Notes under the pieces: generated by a model
Seen by the model: only the letters and a program-made list of their open reading frames with translations
Database searches by the model: none
What the model was told of the DNA's origin: nothing
In this document: one piece after another, positions 50,051 to 60,789 of the stretch
How the letters are laid out: each line of letters begins with the position of its first letter
Position numbering within the stretch: position 1 is the first letter of the stretch
NCBI GenBank assembly: GCA_021521415.1
Contig: JAIQDT010001659.1
Span: 62,001-126,000, forward strand
DNA: 64,000 nucleotides
DNA from: Bidens hawaiensis
Taxonomy: Eukaryota; Streptophyta; Magnoliopsida; Asterales; Asteraceae
Reading direction: 5' to 3'
Position numbers and translations under genes: made by a program

Positions 50051-51504
50051 TCATTGCGCCACGAGGTGCGCGAGCGTCCCATCTCTGACGAATGCCTCGA
50101 CCATGTCCTTCACGTCTATGCATTCTTCGGTGTTGTGGCCTTTTGTCCTGTGAAATTCACAGTATTTGCTCCGATCAGCATTGTGGCGATGTCGGATTAT
50201 TTGAGGCTTTGGCCATGGGAGCTCCTCGGTGGCGAATATCTCGGTGACGCTTTTAGTGAGCGGCGTCCATCTGGAGTTCTTATTTGACTGTACGTTATCC
50301 CTTCCGCCTAACCGATGCTGCAAGCCGGATGAGGTGTCAAAGTTTACCCTTGACTGCCAAATGCCTAGCTTCCGCTTTTTGTTTAATCGGGCGGTGAGAA
50401 CGTTGTCTTCTCTTGTTTTCTGGGTGTAGAGGTTTGTGCTCTGTGGGAGATCTCTACCCAGTTGCCTCTCCGTTTCCGCAAAGCGTTTAGCTGCTGTCAT
50501 GATGGCATCCCATGTGGATGGCATGCCATCTTTACCCGTTAAGGTGCGGATGAGCTCTGGGTCGTTCGCGCCCTGAATAAAGGCAGCGCGAACAAGATCT
50601 TCGCTACTGTTACCCAGACTTAGCTTCTTTGAGTTGAAGCGAGTGATGAAGTCCAGCAAAGATTCATCTTTTTCTCGAGTGCACTTGAGGATTGTCCATT
50701 GCTCCTCGGTATACTTTCTTTGCTGGCTGAAGTGTTGGCTAAACTTCTGTTGGAAGTCAGCCCAGTCGTAGATGTGGTTGACCGGTAGACGGTCGAACCA
50801 TGCTCTAGCAGCCCCGACCAGCGTCATTTGGAACATGTAACACCATGTAGGTTCCGTCCAACTACTGACGGTTGCTCCCGCTATGAATCTGTTCAAATGA
50901 TCATGGGGTCAGATATACCGTCATATGTGCCTATGCCTGACATTTGTTTGGCACTTTTTGGGGCGATTGCTTCCGCAATGTCCCTTGCAAATTTGGACGT
51001 TCCCGCATTTGCAACGTTTGGTCTGAACGTTTTGGAGAAGTCTCGTGGACTTCCACCTGTGCTTTTTGGTTTGAAGGCTTGTCCAAAATGCCTTTTCGGT
51101 TGGGAGTCCGTTTCCTTACACTTCCCTTTTGCCCTATGGCGAGGGTTCGTGTCGGAGTCGGATTCCTCCGAGTCATCCTCTAAGTATTCGAATTCCTCGG
51201 CCTGTTGTACGGAACGCAAGAGTTTGTCCAACTCAGCCTGGAATTCCTTTTGTCGTGCCTCCGCCCATGCCTTAACTTCATCGAGAGTTTGGCGGGGGAG
51301 TCTTTGTTTCTCAAACTGGGTATCAGTGAATCCCAGCGAGCGATTGTTTACTGCACTTACCCCAACTTGGGTAACTGGGGTAGTGTTCGTAAAATTTACT
51401 TCACTTGCCCCGGCTTGGGTAGCCGGGGTAGTGTTTGTAAATACTGTGTTGCTGGTATTCCCCCCAGTAACTGGGGTTGTGGTTACCGGAATTTCTTTAA
51501 CCAT
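50051..51504 (-). pseudogene. gag of Tat-like element, one frameshift
   Basis: It starts at ATG 51504 (MVKEIPVTT). The N-terminal part has imperfect Thr/Asn-rich repeats (TNTTPATQAG, TNTTPVTQVG), an acidic patch (EEFEYLEDDSEESDSD) and basic linkers. The Retrotrans_gag domain then follows: YDGISDP, GAARAWFDRLPV, FQQKFSQHFSQQ, DESLLDFITRFN. Near the end is CEFHRTKGHNTEEC, the CCHC-like finger of this lineage, and the frame stops at 50051. A one-base change in a G run at about 50904-50908 (+ strand) shifts the frame just after YDGISDP and gives a stop; the rest is open in the next frame from 50896. gag forms the particle shell. Confidence 0.85.
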
Positions 51505-51554
51505 CTTTGTAGAAAGTTTGAAAAAACTGGAGAAAAATGTAGTTCTAGCTTTAT

Positions 51555-51569
51555 GCACGGATGGCGCCA
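51555..51569 (-). other. Primer binding site of Tat-like element
   Basis: The minus strand reads TGGCGCCATCCGTGC, one base from the LTR end. TGGCGCC matches the 3' end of plant tRNA-Asp-type acceptor stems used by many Tat/Gypsy elements; the next eight bases differ from the usual site. Confidence 0.65.
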
Positions 51570-51570
51570 A

Positions 51571-52548
51571 TGAAGAAACACTAACCGGACCCCGGGCAGA
51601 TTACTGGTAACCTGGGGGTTAGATAGATGTTTCCCACGAGGGGTTAGACCCTGAGAAGATGGTTCTTCTGATAACCTGCAAAACAGACACCGTGAGCTTG
51701 TCACTGAGAAGGGGGGGGGGGTTCCTCCTTGTGACCACCCTCCGGCGTGAGAATCAGACTAGATTGCTCTTTAAATATAAATGTATATTAAGAGATTGCT
51801 AGAGCAGATATCAGGTATAATATGATGATACAAGATAAGATATGATGGTCATACCATTTGGGGTATTTATAGCCGAAGGTAGGTTTCCAAGGAGGTGTGG
51901 CCGGCTGCAACAGTGTTCCTGTTCCACCAACAGTGGCCTACGCACGTGCCCTGCTGGTAGTTGGTGGGTAGGCAGCGGCTGATAGTGACCAGGCCTGCTG
52001 TGTACTATTCCTTTTCCACCAACTGCCGGCTACGCACGTGGTATGGCAGTAGTTGGTGAGTAGGCAGCGGCTAATAGTGACACAGTACAGGAGCATGCTG
52101 CTCGCCATACTGTGTCAGTAAGCTGTCGTATCTTTATTCAGATCTTTTTCCCATACCTCGTCAGGTACAGTACAGAAGATCTTCCTGTATCGTACGGACT
52201 GGCTTATTTGGGCGAGAGTATTCCCCCTCCCGCCCTTGTGCGGGATAGTTCCCGGCTTCGCTCATTCCTTCAGGTGACACTGAGTGATTGAGAGCTAAGT
52301 GCCTTGTGCGTGTAGCCGTGCTGCGCGGGTGGCCTTCCCTGATGGCTTGTATCCGAGGCTGCGGGGACAGGCGGAGTCCTTTACCATCGGGAGGCATTTC
52401 CTGCGGGACCAGCTTGCGTAGTGCGCGTAAGGACGTCACGTCTCTGAGCATGGTTGGTCCTGCGGATCCAGTTGGTTTCTGCGCAGACGTCCCTGTTCAA
52501 GGTGAGTCTTGCGGGTCCAACTGGGCTCTGCTGGGACCTACCTCTTCA
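51571..52548 (-). repeat. 5' LTR of Tat-like element
   Basis: 978 bp with TGAAGAAACA and CTCTTCA ends on the + strand, followed by the target duplication GGTGG. A TATA-like signal (complement of TATTTATAG at about 51864) would drive gag. Confidence 0.95.
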
Positions 52549-52651
52549 GGTGGAGAAGATAACTTCAGGAAGGCATGGACACAAAGCCATGAGATAATTT
52601 ACCAACTTTATTTGAGATTGAGAGGCATCATGACAGCAATGGTAAAGAGGT
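52549..52651 (+). pseudogene. Possible host-gene exon interrupted by the Tat-like insertion
   Basis: After the target duplication a frame encodes GGEDNFRKAWTQSHEIIYQL and LRLRGIMTAMVKR, ending at a TAA inside AGAG/GTAATATC, which looks like a splice donor. The sequence upstream of the element (TTGAAATAG at 30158) would give an acceptor. I do not recognise the family. Short, so chance cannot be excluded. Confidence 0.3.
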
Positions 52652-53400
52652 AATATCAGTCAAGGAGTATTGGGAAGTAACGACTGCAACATATGAGAAA
52701 CATATTCTTCCAATACGGGTCAGAAACCTTTTTATATGAAAAACACTAATAACGGTTGCATTTTGAAACCATTAGTACATGTCGCAAACAGTCAGTTTAC
52801 TGCATAACTGAGATCCGTTTCCATTTAAGATCACATCCTGGGATTTTGATAAAACTTCCATTAGTACATATATCATTTATATTTAAACGAGTAAATAGAA
52901 TGTTTGTAAATGAAGCTGCTTTTTTATTTTTCACTCAATGGAACAAAAACATTTTTGCCTTAAATGGTCTTGAAAAATGGATATTATTTAGTGTTCATCT
53001 ATCTAATAATTCATATATGTTACTGAAAAAGCCAAATAAATTTAACAGTATCATGTCACCTACTATATTATATTATATAGTTTAAGTTTATATTTATACG
53101 TTTGTATAGGTGAAACACTTATTTGAGACACTGTTCGCACAATAACCCGTGGCCCATATAAATTCAAGCACAATCTTGGTCCTAACCTGATTCTTTGTTC
53201 GTCAGTTTGTTTAAACATTTCGAGCAGGATATCAAATGGTGGGAGCTTGGGAGGCAAGGCAGAAGAAATGTGAGTTGCTATTGAACGGAGTGTCTAGAAT
53301 TAAGAGTGTTCCTTCTGGTCTATGTTGATTCGGTAATTGGCTTTAACTTTTCATGCAACCAAAACCCGTAGATGAAACCATCAAACTCGTTTTTCAAAGT
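52652..53400. other. Intergenic, no gene seen
   Basis: AT-rich, unannotated. Short open frames lack recognisable motifs. It may be the continuation of the interrupted host locus. Confidence 0.4.
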
Positions 53401-53409
53401 CGTAAAATA

Positions 53410-53710
53410 CAATGTAATGCAACCTTTCAAGCAATAACTCGGTTTATCTAATGCAGCCCTTTAAAATACAAGTTGAATGTAATCGTTCTAGATGCAACAT
53501 TTAAAAAAAAGGTTGTGGTATCCAATAAATTTGCAACTTTTTAATAAAAAATTTGCAAATTTAGTATAACTTGCAACTTTTTATTAAAAAGGTTGCGTTA
53601 AATCTTCTAATGCAACCTTTATGTTCAAATAAGTTGCATTAGAGTCAAATGCAACTCATATGAAAAGAGTTGCTTCTAAAATGTTGCGTTAGCCCTATTT
53701 TCTAGTAGTG
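53410..53710. mobile_element. CACTA-type transposon terminus
   Basis: The right end, read on the minus strand, begins CACTACTAGAAAATAGGGC, the usual CACTA (En/Spm) terminus. Behind it are many short direct and inverted subterminal words around TGCAACTTTT / AAAAGGTTGC, as expected for transposase-binding repeats. No matching left terminus or transposase was found, so it is a fragment or heavily deleted derivative. Confidence 0.55.
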
Positions 53711-55070
53711 ACAAGTTTTGATCGTAGCAGTTTACATGATGTATAACTAGAAGTTTTTTTCACTCTTCCAATTATAGTTGCAGGTCGGATGGGCTGGTTT
53801 GAGAGTCCAAATGGATTCATGTCAAAATGCGTGATAATAGTTGAGCTCGAGCTAGCTGAGTAAAGAGTTTAAAAGGGTTCAGGTAAAATGTTTAATTTTA
53901 GTTGTACGTCGGAGGAACAGGGTTACTCATCAAGTGACTACGATTTAGTAGAGAATGCATTATTGTATTATTGATTTATAGGATTATGATTCTTTTATTG
54001 TGAAGCGAACATACACCTTTGTTCTTTATTTATTTGATAAAATTTGTTATGATGAACTTTCATGCGAACATGTAATGCAAAATGACCCACTACATGGTTT
54101 AACGTGTCGCGGCGCAACGCGCGCGGGTCGCAATACCAGTTATAATATAAATGATAACATGGCCATATTAATAAATATATACGATACATTTATTCTTACA
54201 TAATGTCTTATTGCACATCATCTCATTTTAATCATAAAATCACATGAAAATGTATATTTTGTTTACACACTTGTTTTGTTGTCCAGTTTAAATATTTATT
54301 TGTTGATGATGGAGGTACCCGATCATCAAACCCATAGCGAGTTTATATTATTATATAGATAGTTGTGATGCATGTCTCATAAAAGTAGTAATAACCACTT
54401 TCACTAAAAAGGTAAGGAACAAACCTTGCAACTTAGAAAGTTTAGATAACCTTTACCAATTAAGACGATCGAGCTAGCTTCTTAGCTTAAACAGGAACAC
54501 TGCACACCATAAAAGGAGGAATTATCACCTTAGGTATTATTTATACTCACTTCCATACTAACACTTATACTCTTCTCTCTTGTTTTCACATTCAAAGAGT
54601 ATATTAACTTATTCTCACGTCGAAATAGTGAGCTAACGGTTGTTTCATTTTGGCAAGAACCGTTAAGCTATCAAGATTCAGAGTTGTTTAAGCCATCCTT
54701 GGTCCATCATTTGTTGTAGCAACATTTATTCTTGCCTGCCAATTAAATGCTTTCCTTTCTTTTTATGTCCTTTTATGCATATGTATCTTTTTTTTTTAAT
54801 TTCATTTAGTTTGATATGATGCGACTATTTTTGTTATTAACTATGTCTTAACTACTTTATTACTTTTTTCTAAGAGCAGTCCAACTAGTCCTGCATGGTT
54901 AAATTGAATCGATCTCCCATGGCGATTTTTGTTTGATGTTTAGTCACTTTAATAATTTATTTTATGAGTCCAATTAATTACACCATCAAAAGGCACCTAA
55001 AACGTGTGTTTGTCTAGCCGGGCAAAATTCCTTTTTTGAATGGTTCCCATGAATTTAAAATATGCGTAAA
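53711..55070. other. Intergenic with a Helitron-like hairpin
   Basis: At about 54106-54141 CGCGGCGCAACGCGCGCGGG is followed by GCAATACCAGT. It resembles the terminus at 5310-5340, but the end reads CCAGT instead of CTRRT. No other feature is supported in this AT-rich stretch. Confidence 0.3.
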
Positions 55071-55086
55071 CTTTAATTGAAATTAA

Positions 55087-55400
55087 TTGCATTTTAATCA
55101 GAGACATCTCGGTTGCGAAACGCTTATGTGCTATGTGCGAGTCGGAATGGGAATCGACGATCACATCTTCATTGGATGCATTGTGGCTTCCGTGGTTTAT
55201 GATTTCATTGCTCGTTGGTGTAAAGTTCCTCCCATTCATGTGTCATCAGACTTGCTGGAGTTCGTTAATTCTGTTGCTTTGGGGGCTTGAGAGAAGGAGG
55301 CTTTTCATGTGATCATGTTCATTGCGTGCTGCATAATTTGAAAAGCGAGAAAAACAAATCTTTGAAGGTAGAGAGGTGAAGATTGCAGAGATTACACTGA
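55087..55400 (+). pseudogene. LINE fragment, end of reverse transcriptase ORF (zf-RVT)
   Basis: The + frame has HIFIGCIVASVVYDFIARWC, then KVPPIHV, DLLEFVN, and after a stop IMFIACCII and KARKTNL. This order (cysteine-containing segment, W-C-KVPPI, then WKARN-like motif) is the standard C-terminal zinc-binding RT region of plant LINEs. Only this tail is present, with stop codons, as expected for a decayed 5'-truncated copy. Confidence 0.65.
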
Positions 55401-56530
55401 GATATCTTGTCTTTTGGTTTTCTTGGTACAAACATAGATCAAAAATGAAATCTATAGTTTGGTCGAATTTGTGTAATTTCTAGTTCATATAATTGGTGTT
55501 TGTGGTTGCACCGCTCTGGGTTGTGGAGGGCGTTCGTTTGTGTTTGGTGTGTTCAGTTAAAATAAACACTTAATTTTTTATTCTTTTTGGTTAAACAAGA
55601 CAAATACGCTCACAAATTAACTACAATTTATACGACTCATGTGTGATCATATTCACTGGTTCATCTCCGGTGTTATACCGGTACCCAGGAAGATATATAG
55701 GGTGCATACTTTAGATAGAGTCGAAAAATTCATGTATAAGGAACCCTGTTAACCACGAGGCCTCAACCATTCTGTAGGTCTGCTAATCTCTAAATCAAGT
55801 GCAAGCTTGATTATAAACACAATCAGATCTGAGAAATATTAAATTATATGTTATTCTAGATCTAAAATAAAGAAATAAAATGAAAATGGGTGAAACCGAA
55901 CAATCTCTACATAATAGCCGAATGAATATAATGTGATAAGTTCCTGTTAATTTGATCCAGTTACAAAGAGAGTGATTCTAACAAGGAACCAGCACAATAA
56001 CCAACACAAACGTGCATCCTAACGAAGTCTATAGAGAAGCGGTACTGTCATTGAAAACTAGTAGCGACACTCGGAAATGTCACAGTTAGTCTAGTCTAGA
56101 GTCGCATAATAGATAATTAACAATGTAAGTTTGAGCGACATGAAGAAGTGTCAAAATTATTCTGGGCCGACACTCGGCCTACTGCTTCTATCAGCAACAA
56201 TACCACAAAACTTATTTCTTCGTCTCCTCTTCGTCCTGTATATACACTGATATTTAGCTGCCTAATATGATCCTACACAATATTTTTTTCTATCTCTAGC
56301 TATCTGCATTTTAATGTTTTACAAAACTAGTTACTTCATTCCCATATTGTACTTATTTAAATATGAATGGTTGACTGGCTGTAGTCTTTCCATTTGCAAT
56401 GATGTCTTCATGACGATGATAACTGATAAGAGTTAATCTCAATGTGGGGTATATATATTTCATGTTTTTTCTCAAGCACAACTACCTACCAACAAGCTCG
56501 CAGTTATTTAGTAAGTTAAATTCCAGGATC
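55401..56530. other. Intergenic, upstream of kinase pseudogene
   Basis: No gene or clear repeat is seen. This would include the ancestral promoter of the lectin kinase. Confidence 0.5.
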
Positions 56531-58492
56531 ATGTCTTTCTTAACATGCTTATTTATTGTTATAATCCCATTCGCAGCTTCAATTACTTTCAGTTTCATAA
56601 ATATATATTAGTCTAGAAAATTCCCTGGATATATTATTTCAGGGGATGCAGCTTATAGCTCTGATGACCGAGGAAAGGAATGGTGATCACAATTCGAGGT
56701 GGTTAGCAGGACGAGCGATCTACTTCAGACCTCTTCATCTTTGGGACAACAACTCTACTGATCTAGGCCAGTTTCACATTTGTGATTGATTCATACCCAA
56801 ACAATAGTTACTCGGATCGTCTAACATTCTTCCTTGCTCAGAATAATTATGTGATAAATACCGCAGGAGCCATTGGGCTTCCATTCGATGAACAAAGCAA
56901 CACCAGTGTATATCCATTTGTCGCTGTGGAGTTTGATAGTTATGATAATAACTACTGGGATCCAACATATCCAGATTCTAATATAACCCAGGTGACCATG
57001 TTGGTATCAATATTAACTCTATGACTTCGGTTACGGAGAAGGGTTACGGATATGCCACATGGACAAGAGTGTAGAGCTTTGTTTAATTATTATTCTCATT
57101 TCAAAACTCTAGTGTTTCCTTCACGAACATCATAAATAATTCACTTGTATGGGCAACTGGGCTTGATCTAAGGGAGGTGTTGCCAGAATGGGTAATTTTC
57201 GGGTTTTCAGCTTCTACTGGAGGTAATACTGAGAAAAGCAATGTACGATCTTGGATCTTTGATAGTTCTGAATTTACAGTTGATCAAAGCAGCAGCCTGC
57301 CAACAATCGCGAGACTGGATGCAATGAAAAGGGGAAACAATATAGGGCTTAAGGTGTTCCGGTTACTATTTTTGTTATTCTTGCATGTCTTTTGTGGAGA
57401 AGGAAGAAAAATAATGGTGATGAAGTGGAGGAACATGGATCTGCTTTGGAGATGAGCAAAAATTTCGAAATTGGGGCCAACATACCTAGAAGATTTTCTT
57501 ACCTTGAATTAGCTCAGTCAACTCTGGACTTTGCAGAGACAGAGACAGAGAAGCTTGGAGAGGGCAGTTTTGGAGGTGTTTACAAAGGTTTTCTGAAAGA
57601 TTTAACGATGTATGTTGTGGTCAAAAGGGTGTCTAACACTTCCAGACAAGGCATGAAAGAGTATGCTTCCGAAGTAAAGATCATTAGCCAATTGAGACAC
57701 AAAAATTTGGTGCAACTCAATGGTTGGTGTCATGAGAAAGGAGAACTCCTGCTTGTTTATGAGTTTTTGGAAAACGGAAGCTTGGATTTACATTTGTTCA
57801 AGAGAAAGAGTTTGTTGACATGGAGTACAAGGTTCAAAATAGCCCGTGGTTTGGCTTCTTCTTTATTATATTTGCATGAAGAATGGGAGCAATGTGTTTT
57901 GCATAGACATCAAGTCGAGTAATGTGATGTTGGACTCAAATTTCAATGGAAAGCTTGGTGATTTCGGATTAGCTAAGTTGGTTGACCACGAGAATGAGGC
58001 AGAGACTACGATGGTTTCTGGAACCATTGGTTACATGGCCCCTTAGTATGTAGCGACCGGCAAGGCTAGCAAAGAATTAGACATCTTTAGCTTTGGAGTT
58101 GTTGCATTGGAAATAGCGTGTGGGAGAAAACCAATCGACTCACATGCTGAGGAAAGGAAATCAAAATTAGCAGATTGGGTGTGGGACCTTTATGGTGCTG
58201 GGACTCTTCTTGAAGCAATAGATCCGCGTCTAGGCACAAATTTTGTTGAAGAAGAACTGACATGTTTGATGATCATTGGATTATGGTGTGCGCACCCTGA
58301 CTCAAAACTACCCCCGTCAATGAGGCAAGCTATTCAAGTATTGAACTCTGAAGCTTCCCCGCCTATACTCCCTTCGAACATGCCCTATGTGACTTCTTCT
58401 GCACTGCCACATTTTTCATTATATGGTCGTACTCTGAGAACTGGCTGTAAGTGCTCCTCCAAAGTGTCAACATCTTCAACATCTATTTCTTA
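56531..58492 (+). pseudogene. L-type lectin-domain receptor kinase pseudogene
   Basis: It begins MSFLTCLFIVIIPFAAS, a signal peptide, then hits a stop. Lectin fragments follow in several frames: GRAIYFRPLHLWDN; RLTFFLAQNN with AIGLP and FVAVEFDSYDNN; GDHVGIN; VLPEWVIFGFSASTGG. A hydrophobic segment at about 57345-57400 marks the membrane span. The kinase has LGEGSFGGVYKG, VVVKRVS (ATP lysine), YEFLENGSLD; the catalytic loop after CVLHR is broken by a one-base loss at about 57905, and [16 protein letters not shown] and GTIGYMAP follow in another frame. The APE Glu codon is TAG (about 58045). The C-lobe is otherwise intact to 58492. Intact relatives (clade IX type) are plasma-membrane receptors in defence and development. 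At least five lesions make it non-functional. Confidence 0.92.
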
Positions 58493-58764
58493 GTCTACAT
58501 TAATATCCCTATTTCATTCGATGTAACTAGAGGCATCCGATATTTCAAATTGTCTCATGTATCATGTTTTGCTTGATTTAAATTTATGCAAGTCATTTTG
58601 CATTACATAACCGCTTTTATCATATTAAATAAATCAAAAATGTTCGTTAAACAGGTTGGTAACCTCTGTTGCGATGTGCACAAGTTCTCGGGAACAAAAT
58701 AATTATGCATCTTTTTTTTTTCTTTAATAATGATTTGGATTATTTAGAATTGGAAAGGCCAACT

Positions 58765-59068
58765 AAGTAACGCCGGTTACTCCGTACACGACCCCATTGG
58801 CTAAGGTAGCCCGAGCCGGTCACGAGTCCGGACGGACGAAGCCCCTAGCAGTCCACCTATTGAGGGATTCACCGGATAAAACCCGACCCCACGCCCGCCA
58901 AACGGCACGACAGCGAGGAGCCGGTAAAACTAGGTTAGATCAGGACTCGAACCCTGGCAAGCCAGGGTCATCCCTCATATCTCCCATATAAATTGGTGAT
59001 AGTAAGGTTTAAACCCCCTACCCCTCACTAATAAAGTGAATACTCTACCATTAAGCTACAACCAATTT
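58765..59068 (-). mobile_element. tRNA-derived SINE-like element
   Basis: On the minus strand the right end reads TAGCTTAATGGTAGAGT (A-box-like), then about 40 bases on GGTTTAAACC (B-box-like), and further in a second GGTTCGAGTCC. The element is GC-rich in AT-rich surroundings. ACCAATTTATAT / ATATAAATTGGT occur inverted around the tRNA-like head. No target duplication was fixed, so the left boundary is approximate. A composite of two tRNA-like units is possible. Confidence 0.45.
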
Positions 59069-59361
59069 ATATTAGATATTTGAATTTTACATGAGGTGTA
59101 TGAATATAGATTTTTTGTATAGTTTAGTTTTAATGCAAGAAAATGATTTTATGATTTTCTAGTAATTAAGGTTGTGTTTGTTTTTGCTTATAAGGTCTGC
59201 AAGGAGTCCATGTCTGCGGGCGCGCAAACATAAGCTCTTGAAGACTATTTGTTTTTTAAAAATAAAAAGATCTGAAAACTGCTTTTATGGTCTTAAAAAA
59301 TAAGTTTTTTTTCACCATCTTCACACTTCTTCACACTACTTAACATCATACCAAGTACTAA

Positions 59362-59945
59362 CACCCAATGTCCTACACCACCACCACCCACCGTCCGCCA
59401 CCACCACCACCATCCACCGTCCGCCGCCACCACCACCCACCACCACCGTCCGCCGCCACCACCGTCCACCACCACCACCACCCACCGTCTGCCGCCACCA
59501 CCACCCACCACGACCGTCTGCCGCCACCACCTAGACGTTGCCACCACCACCCACCGTCTGCCGCCACCACCACCGTCCGCCACCACCACCGTCAGCCACT
59601 CACCACCACCACCGTTAACCACCCACCACCACCACCGTCTATCACCACCACCACCCCCGTCGGACACAACCACCATCCACTACCATCACCATCCACCACC
59701 ACCACCCACCGTCCGTCGCCACCACCACCCGCCACCGCCATCCACCACCACCCGCCACCGCCACCACCTATCGTCCGTCGCCACCACCATCCACCACCAC
59801 CACCATAGTCCACCACCCACCACCACAGTTCATCACCACCACCCATTGTCGGCAACCATCACCGTCCACCACCCACTACCACAACCGTCCATCACCACCA
59901 CCCACCTTTCACCGCCTACCACAATCGTCTACCACCACCCACATC
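59362..59945. repeat. CCACC/CCGTCCG minisatellite
   Basis: About 580 bp of degenerate CCACCACCACCCACCGTCCGCCG-like units. The long open frames on both strands (Thr/His/Pro, Gly/Trp/Val) are composition artefacts. Confidence 0.95.
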
Positions 59946-60789
59946 CATATTTCGTACACCGCTACCAATTGTTTTAGCATTCTACAAACGTTAAATGACT
60001 TTTATCTACTGTAATATATATGATAGGTAACTAATTTTCAGCTTATGCAGACGATATCCAGTTTATAAAACAAACAATATTATATTTTCAGATTGCAGAC
60101 CTTAAGACCGTATATTCAGTTGCAGACATTAAATCAGATGAAATCAGATTACAGACAATTTTTATTTTTAAAAAACAAACAGCTCCTAAGATTAATAGCT
60201 TCTTGACTCCTATTGCAGAAACCAGATTTGTGGATTTAATTAATTCACACATTCATTTAGTAAAGTTAGTCTTAGCCAAATATATGTCATAGATTTAAAT
60301 TTTATTTATTTGACCCATAATCTAGTGGTTAAGTTGTATTGTGTTTTCTCTTTCTAAAAGTTGATGGTGAGCTTAAATCTTTGTAGATGTAACGTTAGGA
60401 GGTTTAGTTGGAAAAAAGTGTGTAAAAGAAAAAAATAGAATAAAAAGGATTTTGGTTAGTTGACTCGGTCTTAGCTTTCGCTTTTTGTTTGTTATCTAGT
60501 TACTTAATAATACTAGTCAGTTTATCATATCAAGAGGGGTCAATTTATCATATCATGAAATCATTATTTTTAGTTAGAATGGTATCAAAATGAGAGTGAC
60601 CTCAACATATATAATGTTTAACAGGTGAAGAATGAATTCCTAGAATGTTGAATATAATAAAATAAATACAAGTAAATGGGTGCTAACTACAAATCTTACA
60701 AAGATTATTAAAATCAAGCATTCAATCAAGAATGAAAGATAATGAACAAGAACTGAGATTAACTCGAAACACGTTTGTATTAACTAATC
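59946..60789. other. Intergenic with a weak tRNA-like head
   Basis: Around 60320-60390 CTAGTGGTTAAG (A-box-like) is followed by GGTGAGCTTAAATC (poor B box), which could be a degraded SINE. Nothing else is supported. Confidence 0.25.

Larger units (their letters stand above)
30164..52548 (-). mobile_element. Complete non-autonomous Tat-like Gypsy element with nested insertion
   Basis: The element is bounded by LTRs of 976 and 978 bp (TGAAGAAACA ... CTCTTCA on the + strand) and a perfect 5-bp target duplication, GGTGG (30159-30163 and 52549-52553). Reading on the minus strand: 5' LTR 52548-51571, primer site, gag, a trace of the integrase C-terminus, two tandem arrays, the antisense gene (on the + strand), a 97-bp array, polypurine tract, 3' LTR. 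Without the 12.8-kb Tekay-like insertion it is about 9.6 kb. Protease, RT, RNase H and most of integrase are missing. The LTRs differ by six substitutions and a 2-bp G-run indel, counted by eye. Mobilisation in trans by a pol-carrying relative is inferred. Confidence 0.92.

Noticed and set aside
51505..51570. gag start at the very edge of the 5' LTR
   Set aside because: That reading would begin with a non-ATG codon in the primer binding site; the first proper ATG is at 51504.
1..52548. Inverted homologous segments at 1-4652 and 30164-52548 as arms of one giant transposon
   Set aside because: The right copy has its own LTR pair and perfect GGTGG duplication, and the left one ends at its own LTR with different flanking bases. 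They are two independent insertions of one family.
59293..59855. Long ORFs on both strands (Thr/His/Pro-rich and Gly/Trp/Val-rich)
   Set aside because: Produced by the CCACC minisatellite; no start context, motif or conserved domain.
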